Part shown: one piece after another, positions 53,745-64,000 of the stretch
How the letters are laid out: the number at the start of each line of letters is the position of its first letter
Numbering within the stretch: position 1 is the first letter of the stretch
Translations under genes and position numbers: made by a program
Assembly: GCA_963971535.1 (NCBI GenBank)
Contig: OZ020590.1
Location: 149,495,680 to 149,559,679, forward strand
Direction: 5' to 3'
DNA: 64,000 nucleotides
From: Notolepis coatsorum
Lineage: Eukaryota > Chordata > Actinopteri > Aulopiformes > Paralepididae
The notes under the pieces: generated by a model
Told to the model about the DNA's origin: nothing
Seen by the model: only the letters and a program-made list of their open reading frames with translations
Database searches by the model: none

Positions 53745-55335
53745 AACAACAATATTATTATTTCATTACTTATTTTATTTCTTTTTGGATTTCTAATTTT
53801 GCTGTCTTAGTTTTGCGGGGGTATTTATGCCTCTGGATGATAGTTTAATTCTGTTGGATGGGTGTGTAGCATGTAGGCACTCACAGTTTTTTGTTTATTT
53901 TTAATTTTCTTTGTTTTTGGTTGACTATATTTTTTTAGGAACTGGCTGGCTGGGGGGGTTCTCTCGCCGGTCAGGGGTAGCAGGTGGTGGTGACACAGCG
54001 GGACTGGTAGGAGGTCTGATATAATGTGCTGGAAACTGAGAATGGACGGGAGCTGGTTCATGGTTTGTTTTCCGCTCATTAAGGCTCCAGATGTAGAATC
54101 TGGAGGGTTGTGTCACTTTTTGGGTTATGATAAGTGTTGGGGGAACATATTTCTCTGTCTATAAGAAAGCTCTGTAGGTTGTTGGTCGCAAATTGGCCAG
54201 ACGGTGTTCATGTAGAGTGCAGACATGTGAATTTGATGATTGACTTATGGAAGACTCTGCACCGGCTTGTTGAAAGCTGGCGGAGTGTGTGTGGTGTGTG
54301 TTTAAAGGGACTGTGGTTTGTTGACCATGCACATAGGATCTGTTGGTGATTGGCCTCGTCTAGAGCTGACTGTCCGGACCGAGGAGCTGTCGGGAAACGA
54401 GGTATTTGGAAGTGAAATAATAGTTATTCCACTGTCAAGGGTGGAGGTAGTTGTGTTGATCTTGAGATATTGAATCTAGTAAAACAGTACAGCACAAAAA
54501 GAAATGAGACAAAGATGATTTGATTGAATGTTAACGTAAGAAGCTGTGAAATACATAGATAATGAATTGGAGAAAAATGTATTGTCAAAATGCAGAACAG
54601 TAAAGATGTATCTGTGAAAATAAATGTTTCCAATCTATTGTGTGTTTTGTAAATAATAATCCAAAATGCAAAAAGGACAGAGGGAAAATCGATTCCTTCT
54701 GTGGAAAATCGGAGCAGTACCAGAGACCTGCATACAACGAAGAAAAAGGCGGTGATTAGCACAAAATACAACAAGAAGAAACAAAACGGTCAAAAACGAG
54801 TTAGCAGTAAAGGCTTTAGGAGGTTTAAACAGGGATAACTGACAGGGATGAAAGCAAAGGATAATTGAGGCCTCAGTGGTCTTTTTAAGGAGTAAAAATG
54901 ATTTATGTTGCTTGTTTGAATTTCCCTCAAATGTTTAGAGAGTTAATCTTTTAGTGGTGTGATGTATTAATCTTTTCTTGCAGAGTCCATTACACAAAAT
55001 AGACATTTAAGCTAAGTACATGGATAAATATAGTCTTAAACAAAAAGAAGCTGAGAATGGTACGATCATCTCTTTGCATAGAGAGACGGACCTAGACTGG
55101 ATGTCATAATAATAACTGATAATGTGTATAAACTGTGAAAGGAGGAAAAGGTAGGTGAAATGATGATTTTGTAACTGTACAGATGGAAAGGGTTTTGTAG
55201 TTCGATTTGGGGAAATTTTGGATTTTTTTGAAAATTTTAGAAAATATTAGCAAAAATTATGAGAATGATTTTAAACATGTTTAATTTAGAATATTAATGT
55301 TGTATAGGAGGTTATTAAACCCCCTAAGGGTGGAT
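53118..55335 (+). other. 3' internal region of the pol-less element
   Basis: Holds an 81-codon frame at 53387-53632 (CLINSCCGGEENVRENG...) preceded by a pyrimidine stretch and CTACAG like a splice acceptor, a 40-base poly(A) at 53701-53740, and then no supported coding. The LTR is preceded by AAGGGTGGAT, a weak polypurine tract. No pol motifs in any frame. Confidence 0.55.
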
Positions 55336-57016
55336 TGTCGTATATTTCTAAATGAAAACATGAATAAAGCAAACTATAAATGTACCAAAATATTGAGTTA
55401 TAAGAAAGAGCCGGAAAAACACCATGTTGGTAGAAAGAGGGTAGAGCCAAGTCGACTCTCCCATCACCCCAACAGATGGCTGACCTTAAGATAATTACTG
55501 GGCCCTCCAGGCTATATTAAGATAAGGCAGGAAGGACTCTAGCTAAAAGAGGAACAAAAGCTTACTCAAGAATGACCCATTTGCCCCCACCGGTCGAACC
55601 TATTTGGTAATAACAGACAGAAGGAAGGAACTAAAACAAACTGAAAATAACAGTGAGATCAAAAGGTCATATTTACCCTAAGTAAGGGATTTCAGGTTAC
55701 GACATGGCAGAATGGTTAGGGGACAGAGTAAAAGGAGTGGTAAAAAGAGCCTCTCAGATAGACGAGTCAGCAGCACTCAAGTAAGGCCAAATGTTCAAAA
55801 TGCATCCAGGATATAGAAAAAACTAACAAGGTTACATGTAGGCATAAACTCTTAGAAACTATTAGAATAACTTAGTCACAATAAAGAAAAGAAACTCTTA
55901 AAGCTAGAAGGTAAAACTATACTGTATTGGTCAAATGTTCATCAGGAAAATAAGGTGTTCTATTAAAGAACGGATATATAGGGTTTGTTATCTGGGCACT
56001 GTCTGGAAAAGTAGTCTGGTTCTTATCTAGACTATGTAAACCTTTTAGTCATAAGCATGATGTTGTATTACTCAGTGAAAACTACCCTCTCATTAAGTAA
56101 TGATTAAAGTGTCAGCAGATTCAAACTGTGAAAACCGTTGTCAGAAGACCCAGGAAATTGTGTAACATGTGGTCACAGGATACCCTCAGACAAGTTCTGC
56201 TGGAATGTGACAGGAATAGGCAGGGTCTCCCCCCCCTCTCTCTCTCTCTGTCTCCCCCTCTCTCTCTCTCCTCTAATAAAAAGGGCAAATGGCGACTCAT
56301 GAGACACACGACTCACACCAGAAGGAACCTGGAGAGAAAGACACACACACCCGGTGACACTCAGAGGAGATGGAGAAGGATCCCTGCAGAGCCAAGCCGT
56401 GACACAGAGGGACTGAGACCCGATGACAGACGAAATCGCTTCGCATCAGGAGAAGCGCTGACACACCAGAAAGGACCTGAAGACCCAGAGACATGGGGAC
56501 AGACGAGGACAGAGATCGCATCGCAACTTGAGCGCTGAACCTCCACCGACGGAGAGAGGATCACCACCCGGAGCTTGAGAGCCGAGCCGGAGACTCAGAG
56601 CCACTGACACCCAATGACAGAAGATCGCTTCGCAGCAGGAGATCCTGCCACGGAGAGAGATGAAATCAAGCGCTCCTTGCTTGAGCGCTGAGACTGAGGA
56701 GACCAGGTTGTCTTGACAACCAGACCAGCAAACCACAAGAGAGGACTCGGTGTTGGCCATGGACAACCTAAGACAGCGAACAGCACAGAGAGACGACAAC
56801 AGCCAAATGAAAGAGACGATGTACTGTTTTAATTCCTAAAGCTGTTTTATTAATAAACACCGCCGCCCGTTGATTTTGACCATATCGTCAGTCTCCTCTT
56901 ACTTGAAACCGAACATCTGAAAATACCTAAAACCATGCAGAGGAAAGGGTGAAATAGAACACTATACGATCAATGAACTTAGATAAGAGATACATGAATG
57001 AAGAAAAGACACTTCA
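55336..57016 (+). repeat. 3' LTR of the pol-less element
   Basis: 1,681 bp, same as 46277-47957. AATAAA at 56852-56857 would serve 3' end formation. Confidence 0.94.
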
Positions 57017-57040
57017 TTTTCAATCAATCAATCAATCAGT

Positions 57041-57560
57041 TAGCAGGTAAATTAATTTACATTGATAAACAATAAACATACAATATGCATGGAGCCACAT
57101 ACCTGCAGAAGACACATAAAACAACACCGCTGGAGTCTTCTGGTCGCTGCACATCTTGCATATCTACATGTACAAAATTAAACAATTCATTAGTTTTTTC
57201 ACCAGAATAATAATAATAACGCAGAGAACAGAGAATGGAATCTGCATGGAATGGCCGTAGCAATCATTGCGACATTTAACCTACCTATAAAACTAGAACT
57301 AGTGGTCAAATTAGCACAAATGTCATAAAACCATGTAATAAAATGAACGTTAAGCATTATGTATTACAAGTTAAAACTTAAATGAGTTACATTTAGCAGA
57401 AACGAGTGAACTGAAGCACCTCCCCTCAGTAGAGAGTGGGTACGGCATCACAACAGGGACGGACAGCGCGATATGCAATGAGGTGGTGCGACAGGATCTC
57501 ACTGCCACCTAGTGGTAGCTGTTGTTACTGTATGTACTGTGTGGATTGATTGATTGAATT
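57041..57560. other. Continuation of unit C after the LTR element
   Basis: Matches unit A 10444-10560 and 11950-12270 (TTAGCAGGTAAATTAATTTA, then GGAATGGCCGTAGCAATC). Unit A has about 1.3 kb more between these two blocks (AAT array, Rex1-like LINE end and a 230-bp insert), which are absent here. Confidence 0.7.
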
Positions 57561-57718
57561 GATTGATTGAAAACTTTATTAACAGATTGCAGAATGGGTA
57601 CAATACAGTACAGCTCAATACACACAATTGTTAAGGGGATGCAGACCAGAGAAAGACTTTAGTCTTGTTTACATCGGGGTCCCCCATTTTCAATTCATCA
57701 GGACATATATGACATACA

Positions 57719-58190
57719 TGAATGAATGAATGAATGAATGAATGAATGAATGAATGAATGAATGAATGAATGAAAACTTTATTTAACAGATTGCAGAATG
57801 AATGGGTACAATACAGTACGGCTCAATACATACAATTGTTAAGGGGATGCAGACCTGAGAAAGACGTTTGTCTTGTTTCCATCAGGGTTCCCCATTTTCA
57901 ATTCATATAGACATTTATGACATACACAACATACATGACATTTATGGCATAGGGACATATAGGTATTTAGTACTGATACATTTGTGACATAAACGGTATT
58001 CAAATATACAGTACCGTTACCCCTAGATCCTGACAGAGTATATACATATGATGGGGAGGGGACTGTACATTAGGAGGGGGTGGGTGGGTGGGAGAGAAAT
58101 ATACATACGGCGGGGAGGGAATATATACATGCGGTGGGGAGGAGACTGTCTATTAGGAGGTGGTGGGGGTTTTGGGCATTTACGGTGGCC
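57719..58190 (-). mobile_element. Inner LINE 3' copy with (ATGA)n tail, 10-bp duplication
   Basis: Target duplication ATGACATACA at 57709-57718 and 58191-58200, inside the UTR of the longer LINE. The 3' tail is about 14 repeats of ATGA. Close relative of the copy at 7475-8146. Confidence 0.85.
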
Positions 58191-58732
58191 ATGACATACA
58201 GATAGACAGTACTGCTACATGACATCTATACATTTATGACATACCAGATTTGCAAATGCAGTACTGTTTGCAGTGGCGGCCGCTGGGTACTTCGCCACTA
58301 GGGGCGCTATACCAAATATTTTGCGAACATGTACAGTACAGTACTGTACCACGCAAGACTCATGGCAAGACGTGAGCGATTCGACTCACGCTCACGGCAA
58401 TGAATCGGCTCTTATGAACGAGTCGCTCAGCTGTTACTACAACAACACACAACCAGTCAAATAAAGTATAGTCTAGACTCTAATTCACAACTTGAAACAC
58501 AATATAAATAGAAAAGTTAGAAACAAAACTCGCCCGTCTCCAAACACAGGCAGATCTCTCCCTCTCTCCTTCTCTCTCTCACACACAGCGCGACGTGGAA
58601 TCGATTCGTTACACAATCAGACCTATTATATACCAAGAATAACTTCAGTATGAGTACAGGGCTGTACACATATTTTGCATATTGTTAAACGAGCCAAGGC
58701 TAGCTATTAAACTATCGATATGAATCGAAAAT

Positions 58733-58866
58733 CTGGGACCCTGATGTAAACAAGACAAACGTCTTTCTCTGGTCTGCATCCCCTTAACAATTGTGTGTAT
58801 TGAGCCGTACTGTATTGTACCCATTCTGCAATCTGTTAATAAAGTTCTCATTCATTCATTCATTCA
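58733..58866 (+). mobile_element. LINE 3' fragment with (CATT)n tail inside the hAT
   Basis: GGGACCCTGATGTAAACAAG to TTCATTCATTCATTC, the last 130 bp of the LINE family. Confidence 0.8.
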
Positions 58867-59034
58867 AACATAGACGATATTGAACAAGCCATAATCCACG
58901 TATTTTCAATCCGAGAGAGCTGCAGTAGTTAAATCAATGAGCCATCGATAAATAAACAATCAGCAATGTCTCGCTTCATGAATGGCCAGCAGTAGTACTG
59001 CTCCTAAAAAAACTATTTACAACCGTTAACGTTA

Positions 59035-59087
<53 letters not shown>
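59035..59087. repeat. (GA)n microsatellite
   Basis: About 26 GA dinucleotides; a shorter GA run follows the 56-bp array at 59470. Confidence 0.95.
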
Positions 59088-59089
<2 letters not shown>

Positions 59090-59149
59090 CTTCAACCTCG
59101 AACCTAAATTCCTTAGCAACCCGTGTTACCAAGTAAACAAATCACAGAA

Positions 59150-59468
59150 CGATAGCCAGTTAGCCCGCACCAGCCTAGTAGTACTACTAACGTTAGCTCC
59201 CAGAACGATAGCCATTTAGCCCGCACCAGCCTAGTAGTACTACTAACGTTAGCTCCCAGAACGATAGCCAGTTAGCCCGCACCAGCCTAGTAGTACTACT
59301 AACGTTAGCTCCCAGAACGATAGCCAGTTAGCCCGCACCAGCTTAGTAGTACTACTAACGTTAGCTCCCAGAACGATAGCCAGTTAGCCCGCACCAGTCT
59401 AGTACTACTAACGTTAGCTGCCAGAACGATAGCCAGTTAGCCCGCACCAGCCTAGTACTACTAACGTT
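59150..59468. repeat. 56-bp tandem repeat inside the hAT
   Basis: About six copies of CCCAGAACGATAGCCAGTTA-GCCCGCACCAGCCTAG-TAGTACTACTAACGTTAG. The last copies lose a TAG triplet. Confidence 0.92.
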
Positions 59469-62400
59469 AGAGAGAGAGAGAGAGAGACTCACTGTTTAGT
59501 TGAAACGTCCAGGGCAGGAAACGTGTATAATCCGCCATATAGCTTGTTAGCCAAGTGTTAGCTCAGCTGAGCTCGTCGACGTTAGCACAACACTCAACAA
59601 GTACATTCCTTTGTCCATTTCCGCTCGAACAGACTGCAAACTACCTGGCGTTCTATCGCCATGCTCTAAGACAAACTCTAACCTTAACCAACTTTGAAAG
59701 AGTGCCTAAGCTTAACAGTCTAAAGAACTTGCAGTCACAGCACGGCACGCTCTAAGACAAACAACAGTCCTAGTACCAGGAACCAAGCTAGAAGCTAGAA
59801 TTGGAACATTAGAAATTGGATTCGGCCAATCAGAGATCGTCTCTGTGAAATTCTGCCATAGAAAAAAATACTGGCGTCGGCCAATCAGAGAGCGTCTCCG
59901 CGAAATGCGGCTATGGAAATTCTCACGGAAGTTCACGCTGCTTTCTAGACCGCTTCAAATCGCGCTCGGATTCCAACATAATAGTCATATTTCAACGCAC
60001 AACGCCGTATGCACTGATTGGCTGTGACGGAGACAGCGATCAAACTGTGACGCGCACTCAGAGCGCTATCGCGTATAGCCCGGGCCGAAAAAAAAAAAAA
60101 AAAAAAAAAAAAAAAACGTGATGTCACTTCCTGCTCTGGAACACGATGTTTTTTTTAATTTAGATAATAACGTTATATTGTGTATTGGAAATACAAACAT
60201 ACTTAAAATGAGTAAATATTATTAATTTTAAACATGTTTATATTATTTATAGGGCTATAAAACACAAAAACGAAAAAGTTTTATTGTCTTCTTCTCTGAT
60301 TTAACAGCAGCTGGCCAGCAGGTGGGTCGGCGCCCTAGCGCCCCTAGTGGTAGAGCCGCCACTGACTGTTTGTGATACAAAAGAGTCCAGAAAAGAGAGT
60401 ATATACATTTGATGTAAAAACTGTACATTGGAGGAGGGGTGGGGCAGGTGGGGTGGGGTTGGGTGGGTGGGGGGCTGTACATTGGAGGTGGTTGGGTGGG
60501 TGGGGTGGGGTGGGGGGGGGGGTTGGGTAGGAGGGGTGGGTGGGGAACACTGTACAAGCAAAACTGTACATTGGAATATTGACAAAACCATACTTGGTCA
60601 TTTACTGTACATTGGAGGGGGTTGGGTTAGGACATTTACAGGGGCCAGTTTCTAATTGCAGTCTCCCGTAGGTGTTCTTTGAGAGTGGTTTTGAAAGTGG
60701 GTAGTGATTCACATTCCTTTACCGCTTTGGGTAGGGCGTTCCACATTGATGTGGCATAATTGCGAAACGTGTTTAGTCCCTTGTTTGAGCCGAATCTGGG
60801 TTTAACATGATTTGTGGAGCTCCCTCTGGTGTTGTGATCGTGGTATTCACTGACCTTTGGGAAGTATTTTGACATGTACATGGGTACCTTGGTCATGTAG
60901 TGTATCTTGTAGACCAGGCCCATTGCAAGTTGCTGTACTCTGTCGTCTACTCTAAGCCATCCTAGGTTGTCAAAGTGGGCAGGGGTGGGGTGGGTTCTAG
61001 GAGTAAGGTCAAGCAGTAGTCTGACCAGTTTGTTTTGAGATGTTTGTAAAGAAAATGTTTGCGCCTTTGAGGTGCTTTGGTACCATGAGGTGCAAGCATA
61101 GTCGTAGTACCCTTGAATGAGTGCTCCTGCCAGAGTCTTCAGGGTATTCATGTTTACCAGAGAGGAGATCCGGTACAAGAATCGAGTTCGTTGGTTGACT
61201 TTTTTTTATTACATTGGATGCCATTTTGTCACAGGAAAGATTAGCCTCTAGGATGGAACCCAGGTAGGTAATTTCATCTTTCCTTGTGACAATATTGTCA
61301 TTGTCACCCACTGTAACTGAGAAGCCGTCGGCCTTGCTGAGTTTGTTATTTGAGCCAAAGAGAATGGACTCTGTTTTACCCAGGTGTAATGATAGTTTGT
61401 TGTCAGCGAGCCAGGTGCAGATTTTGCCTAGTTCCGAGCTGAGGGTTCTTTCAACCTGTAACTTGTTCTTGTCAGAGACCAGCAGGGCTGAGTCGTCCGC
61501 GAACAGGAACAAGCTGCAGTCACAAGCTGACGACATACATTTGCATAAATTAGGAACAGTAGCGGTCCTATGTATGCTTCCTTGTGGAACACCACAGCTC
61601 ACTGGGAGGGGGGGGGGGAGGGGGGGGGGGGGTAGGGTACCGTTTACCTCCACCATCTGTTCTCACCCCTCCAGGTAGGATTGCATCCAGCTCACTGATA
61701 GACTATCAAAACCAATTGCTTTTAGCTTGTCAATCAGAATGGAGTGATTGACAGTGTCGAAGGCCTTTTGTAGGTCCAGCATGACCATGCCGCAGTATTT
61801 GCCCGCGTCCACCTCTTGTTTGACGTGGTCGTTCAAATAGAGAAGGCATGTGTCAGTGGAGTGGGATGTTCTGAAGCCAGATTGGAATTAGGAGATTAGA
61901 TTTTTTTTCCGCAAGGTACTTTTCGACCTGTTAGTATACTATTTTTTCCATGACTTTCGAGATGGAGATAAGAATAGAAACAGGGCGGTAGTTGCCTGGA
62001 TCTAATTTGCTGCCCTTTTTGTGCAGGGGGGTTACTCTAGCAATTTTGAAGTCTTTGGATACGTGTCCCTGTTTTATGGAGAGGTTTATTATGTGTGTGA
62101 TGACTGGGGTGATGGCGGCTGCTGAGTCTCTGAGGAATTTGGAGGGGATATTGTCATGGCCAGTGGCCTTGTTAGGTTGGAGGGGCGCTCAGTTTTTTGA
62201 GTACCTCAGCTGTTGTTACCATGCGGGACAGATGGCTAAATATCGGGACTGTCCCGCTATAATCGGGACGTTTGGTTGTAACTATTAAAATGTTTGAGGA
62301 GATACACTGTTTGACGGATTGGATGACGTGGACGTGACTTGAGAAATTGAATGAGCCTTTGACGTTTTGATGAATGAATTTGAGAAAATGCATTTATCTG

Positions 62401-62529
62401 TTCAAGCACTGTTATCTGATGATGAACATGAGGTGTCACTAACCAAAGGTGAATCAATTCAATGCATGTATGGATGATGTCCGAAACAGATTAAAACCTG
62501 ATTAATAGTGAAACTGTATAGCCTCCAAG

Positions 62530-63142
62530 CCTCTCTGACACGTTATTTCGGGGGTTGCGCCTTGAAAACGTTGGGAACCATGTATTTATATAAAGTACAT
62601 GATACCTAAGCCGAGCGCATACAGTACAGATATCCTCATAAGTATTAATTCATATCAATTAGATACTCTTTGGGCTTGTTTTTATCTACTTATTCTGAAA
62701 GAGTTGAACTAATTATTTTCGCTAGCAAGATCTCATTCGATTATTCATTCCATTAAGCAGGCACATTTAAAGAAATATAATCTGATTGATTGGGGTAATG
62801 AGGGACTTAAAATTAGCCTATAGATATGCATTTAACTTGTCAGCGAGGCTATTGATCCGTACTGTATTGTACCCATTCTGCAATCTGTTATAAAGTTTTC
62901 AATCAATCAATCAATCAATCAATGCCGTTAGAAAATCAGGATTTCTGCGATCGACATCTGCTGCCTTTTCAGGTGAGGCGGCCGCGCGCAATTATCCTGA
63001 GTATCAAGTCTGGTTCGAATGAACGAGACTGAATCAGCGTTCGAGGAACAGGGAAAGCCTGGATTTATTCATTGGGTTAATTGAATCTGGCTAATGGGAC
63101 TTTTGATCGATTTAGTTGAACCAGGTACGGGGAATAGGGCCC
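62530..63142. mobile_element. Right part of a Harbinger-like element, second L2 locus
   Basis: Paralogue of 24340-24907 with the same internal LINE tail and the same right terminus joined to the L2 at CAGTACCCCCAAGG. Left terminus not found. Confidence 0.65.
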
Positions 63143-63764
63143 AGTACCCCCAAGGTTCTGTCCTCGGCCCCACCCTCTTCACTCTATATATGCTCCCCCT
63201 GGTCGTGTCATCAGCCGGCATGGGATATCCTTCCACTGCTACGCTGATGACACCCAACTCTACCTCAGGACTGCCCCACTTCCCTTTGCCCCCCTACCAT
63301 CACCACCATCATCACCTTCATCCACACTGACCACCTGCCTTGAGGAGATAAAGGCGTGGATGAGTCACAATTTCATACAACTAAACAGCGCCAAAACAGA
63401 AGACATTTTAATCGGCACCCCACACCAAATCAAATCATCCCCAATAACCAGCATCACCTTTTCCAGCCAGAACCGCCCCCTCTCACCTGTAATAACTAAC
63501 CTGGGCATAAAAATGGACCCCCACCTGACCCTTGACTCCCACATTAAGCACCTGTGCAAAACCTCATTCTTCCACCTTAGAAACATAGCAAGACTCCGTC
63601 CCACACTCACCCTGCCAGATGTGGAAAAGTTTGTTCACGCCTTTGTCTCCTCAAGGCTTGACTACTGAAACGCACTGCTCATCGGGATCCCTAGCAAGAG
63701 CATCCAGAAGCTCCAACACATCCAGAACTGTGCTGCTAGGATCCTGATGAGTGTGCGGAAACTG
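63143..63764 (+). mobile_element. L2-like LINE fragment, second copy
   Basis: Same coding remnants as 24908-25482 and continues through the site where the solo LTR sits in the first copy (AACACATCCAGAACTGTGC). Ends where SINE sequence begins. Confidence 0.82.
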
Positions 63765-63985
63765 AAGGGTGGGGATCGGGCGTTGTGGACAGCGACTCCT
63801 ACATGTCGGTTGGTGCGCCTGCGCAGTAGAATCAGGAAGTGTCGGGGGCAGCGTGAGCCTCCCACGCGTTACTCCTCGCCACTGAGAGATCGAGCTGCGC
63901 AGGTGAAAAGATGCGACTGCTGTTACCTCAAGTACCGGAGGGGACTTGTGCTATGTATGACTTAGTCCACATTTCAGCCGGCTTG
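63765..63985 (+). mobile_element. SINE body fragment (460-bp family), headless
   Basis: GGGGATCGGGCGTTGTGGACAG to CTTGTGGGAGGCAAG matches the body of the 460-bp SINE in plus orientation without its tRNA-like head. It continues to the window end. Confidence 0.75.
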
Positions 63986-64000
63986 TGGGAGGCAAGAAAC

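Larger units (their letters stand above)
46277..57016 (+). mobile_element. Large LTR retroelement lacking recognisable pol
   Basis: 10,740 bp: LTRs 46277-47957 and 55336-57016 (1,681 bp each, no difference noticed), TG...CA ends, 4-bp duplication TTTT (46273-46276, 57017-57020). The internal region of 7,378 bp has a primer-site-like TGG start at 47960, a long leader, a gag-like frame at 52053, and about 2.2 kb after it with no protease, RT, RNase H, integrase or envelope that I can recognise. It fits a non-autonomous LARD-type element or a pol-deleted endogenous retrovirus that was mobilised in trans. The pre-insertion sequence AAAGTTTTCAATC is seen in unit A at 10430. Confidence 0.93.
58271..60364. 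mobile_element. hAT element, 2,094 bp, non-autonomous
   Basis: Ends CAGTGGCGGCCGCTGGG and CAGTGGCGGCTCTACCACTA (other strand), both followed by ACTAGGGGCGCT. 8-bp duplication ACTGTTTG at 58263-58270 and 60365-60372. Interior: (GA)n, a 56-bp tandem repeat, a LINE 3' fragment and poly(A). No transposase frame recognised. Confidence 0.92.
57545..62215 (-). mobile_element. Longest copy of the (CAAT)n LINE, with nested insertions
   Basis: Read on minus: an RT segment (AFDTVNHSILIDKLKAIGFD near 61750; FADDSALLVSDKNKL; NKLSLHLGKTESILFGSNNK near 61400). This is followed by NTLKTLAGALIQGYYDYACT, GLVYKIHYMTKVP and NTRGSSTNHVKPRFGSNKG to a stop at 60636, then the 3' UTR and an ATTGATTG tail at 57545. 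A frameshift at about 61190, a stop near 61680 and the missing 5' end make it non-functional. An inner LINE copy (57719-58190) and a hAT element (58271-60364) split the UTR. It is a Jockey-superclade non-LTR element; clade (L2, Crack, Daphne or other) not settled. Confidence 0.85.

Overview
The window looks like non-coding-rich chromosomal DNA of a ray-finned fish, probably a percomorph teleost. The reasons are C2H2 zinc-finger exons with the acidic N-terminal repeat (core KEEQEELWTSQEGEQL) seen in fish zinc-finger clusters, fish-type L2 and Rex1-like LINE ends, tRNA-derived SINEs, many hAT and Harbinger-type non-autonomous elements, and a BEL/Pao element. No bacterial-style operons, tRNA or rRNA genes were seen. 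Almost everything outside three zinc-finger exons is mobile or tandemly repeated DNA.

Layout. Three paralogous copies of one unit are present: A (about 1-12,300), B (about 14,860-24,150) and C (about 38,830-46,272, resuming at 57,017 after a retroelement insertion). Each holds, left to right, a tRNA-SINE, the 3' end of a (CAAT)n-tailed LINE, an 18-bp minisatellite, a minus-strand zinc-finger exon, and a 35-bp minisatellite in the presumed upstream intron. A and C also share a 460-bp SINE, a hairpin-forming 40-bp array and a LINE reverse-transcriptase fragment. ZNF A (10 fingers) and ZNF B (5 intact fingers) are open; ZNF C has two frameshifts. Because the three units align, many insertions can be read directly as occupied versus empty sites with exact target duplications.

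Between B and C (24,340-38,830) lie an L2 LINE with a solo LTR in it, and a 9,067-bp BEL/Pao retrotransposon (27,783-36,849, minus) inserted into a Ty1/copia integrase remnant. Its LTRs are 1,349 bp with one difference seen, its target duplication is ACAAG, and its primer-binding site matches tRNA-Tyr. gag-protease and RT-RNaseH-integrase are in one frame separated by a single TGA.

Unit C is split by a 10,740-bp LTR element (46,277-57,016, plus). Its 1,681-bp LTRs appear identical, its TSD is TTTT, its leader is about 4.1 kb, it has one gag-like ORF with a CCHC knuckle, and no pol or env could be recognised. This young non-autonomous element is the most unusual object here. The right end holds the longest copy of the (CAAT)n LINE, split by a 2,094-bp hAT element, and then a second L2 copy paralogous to the one at 24.9 kb.

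Limits: everything was read by eye. Family names for transposons rest on terminal sequences and target duplications, not on database matches. The first exons of the zinc-finger genes were not found.
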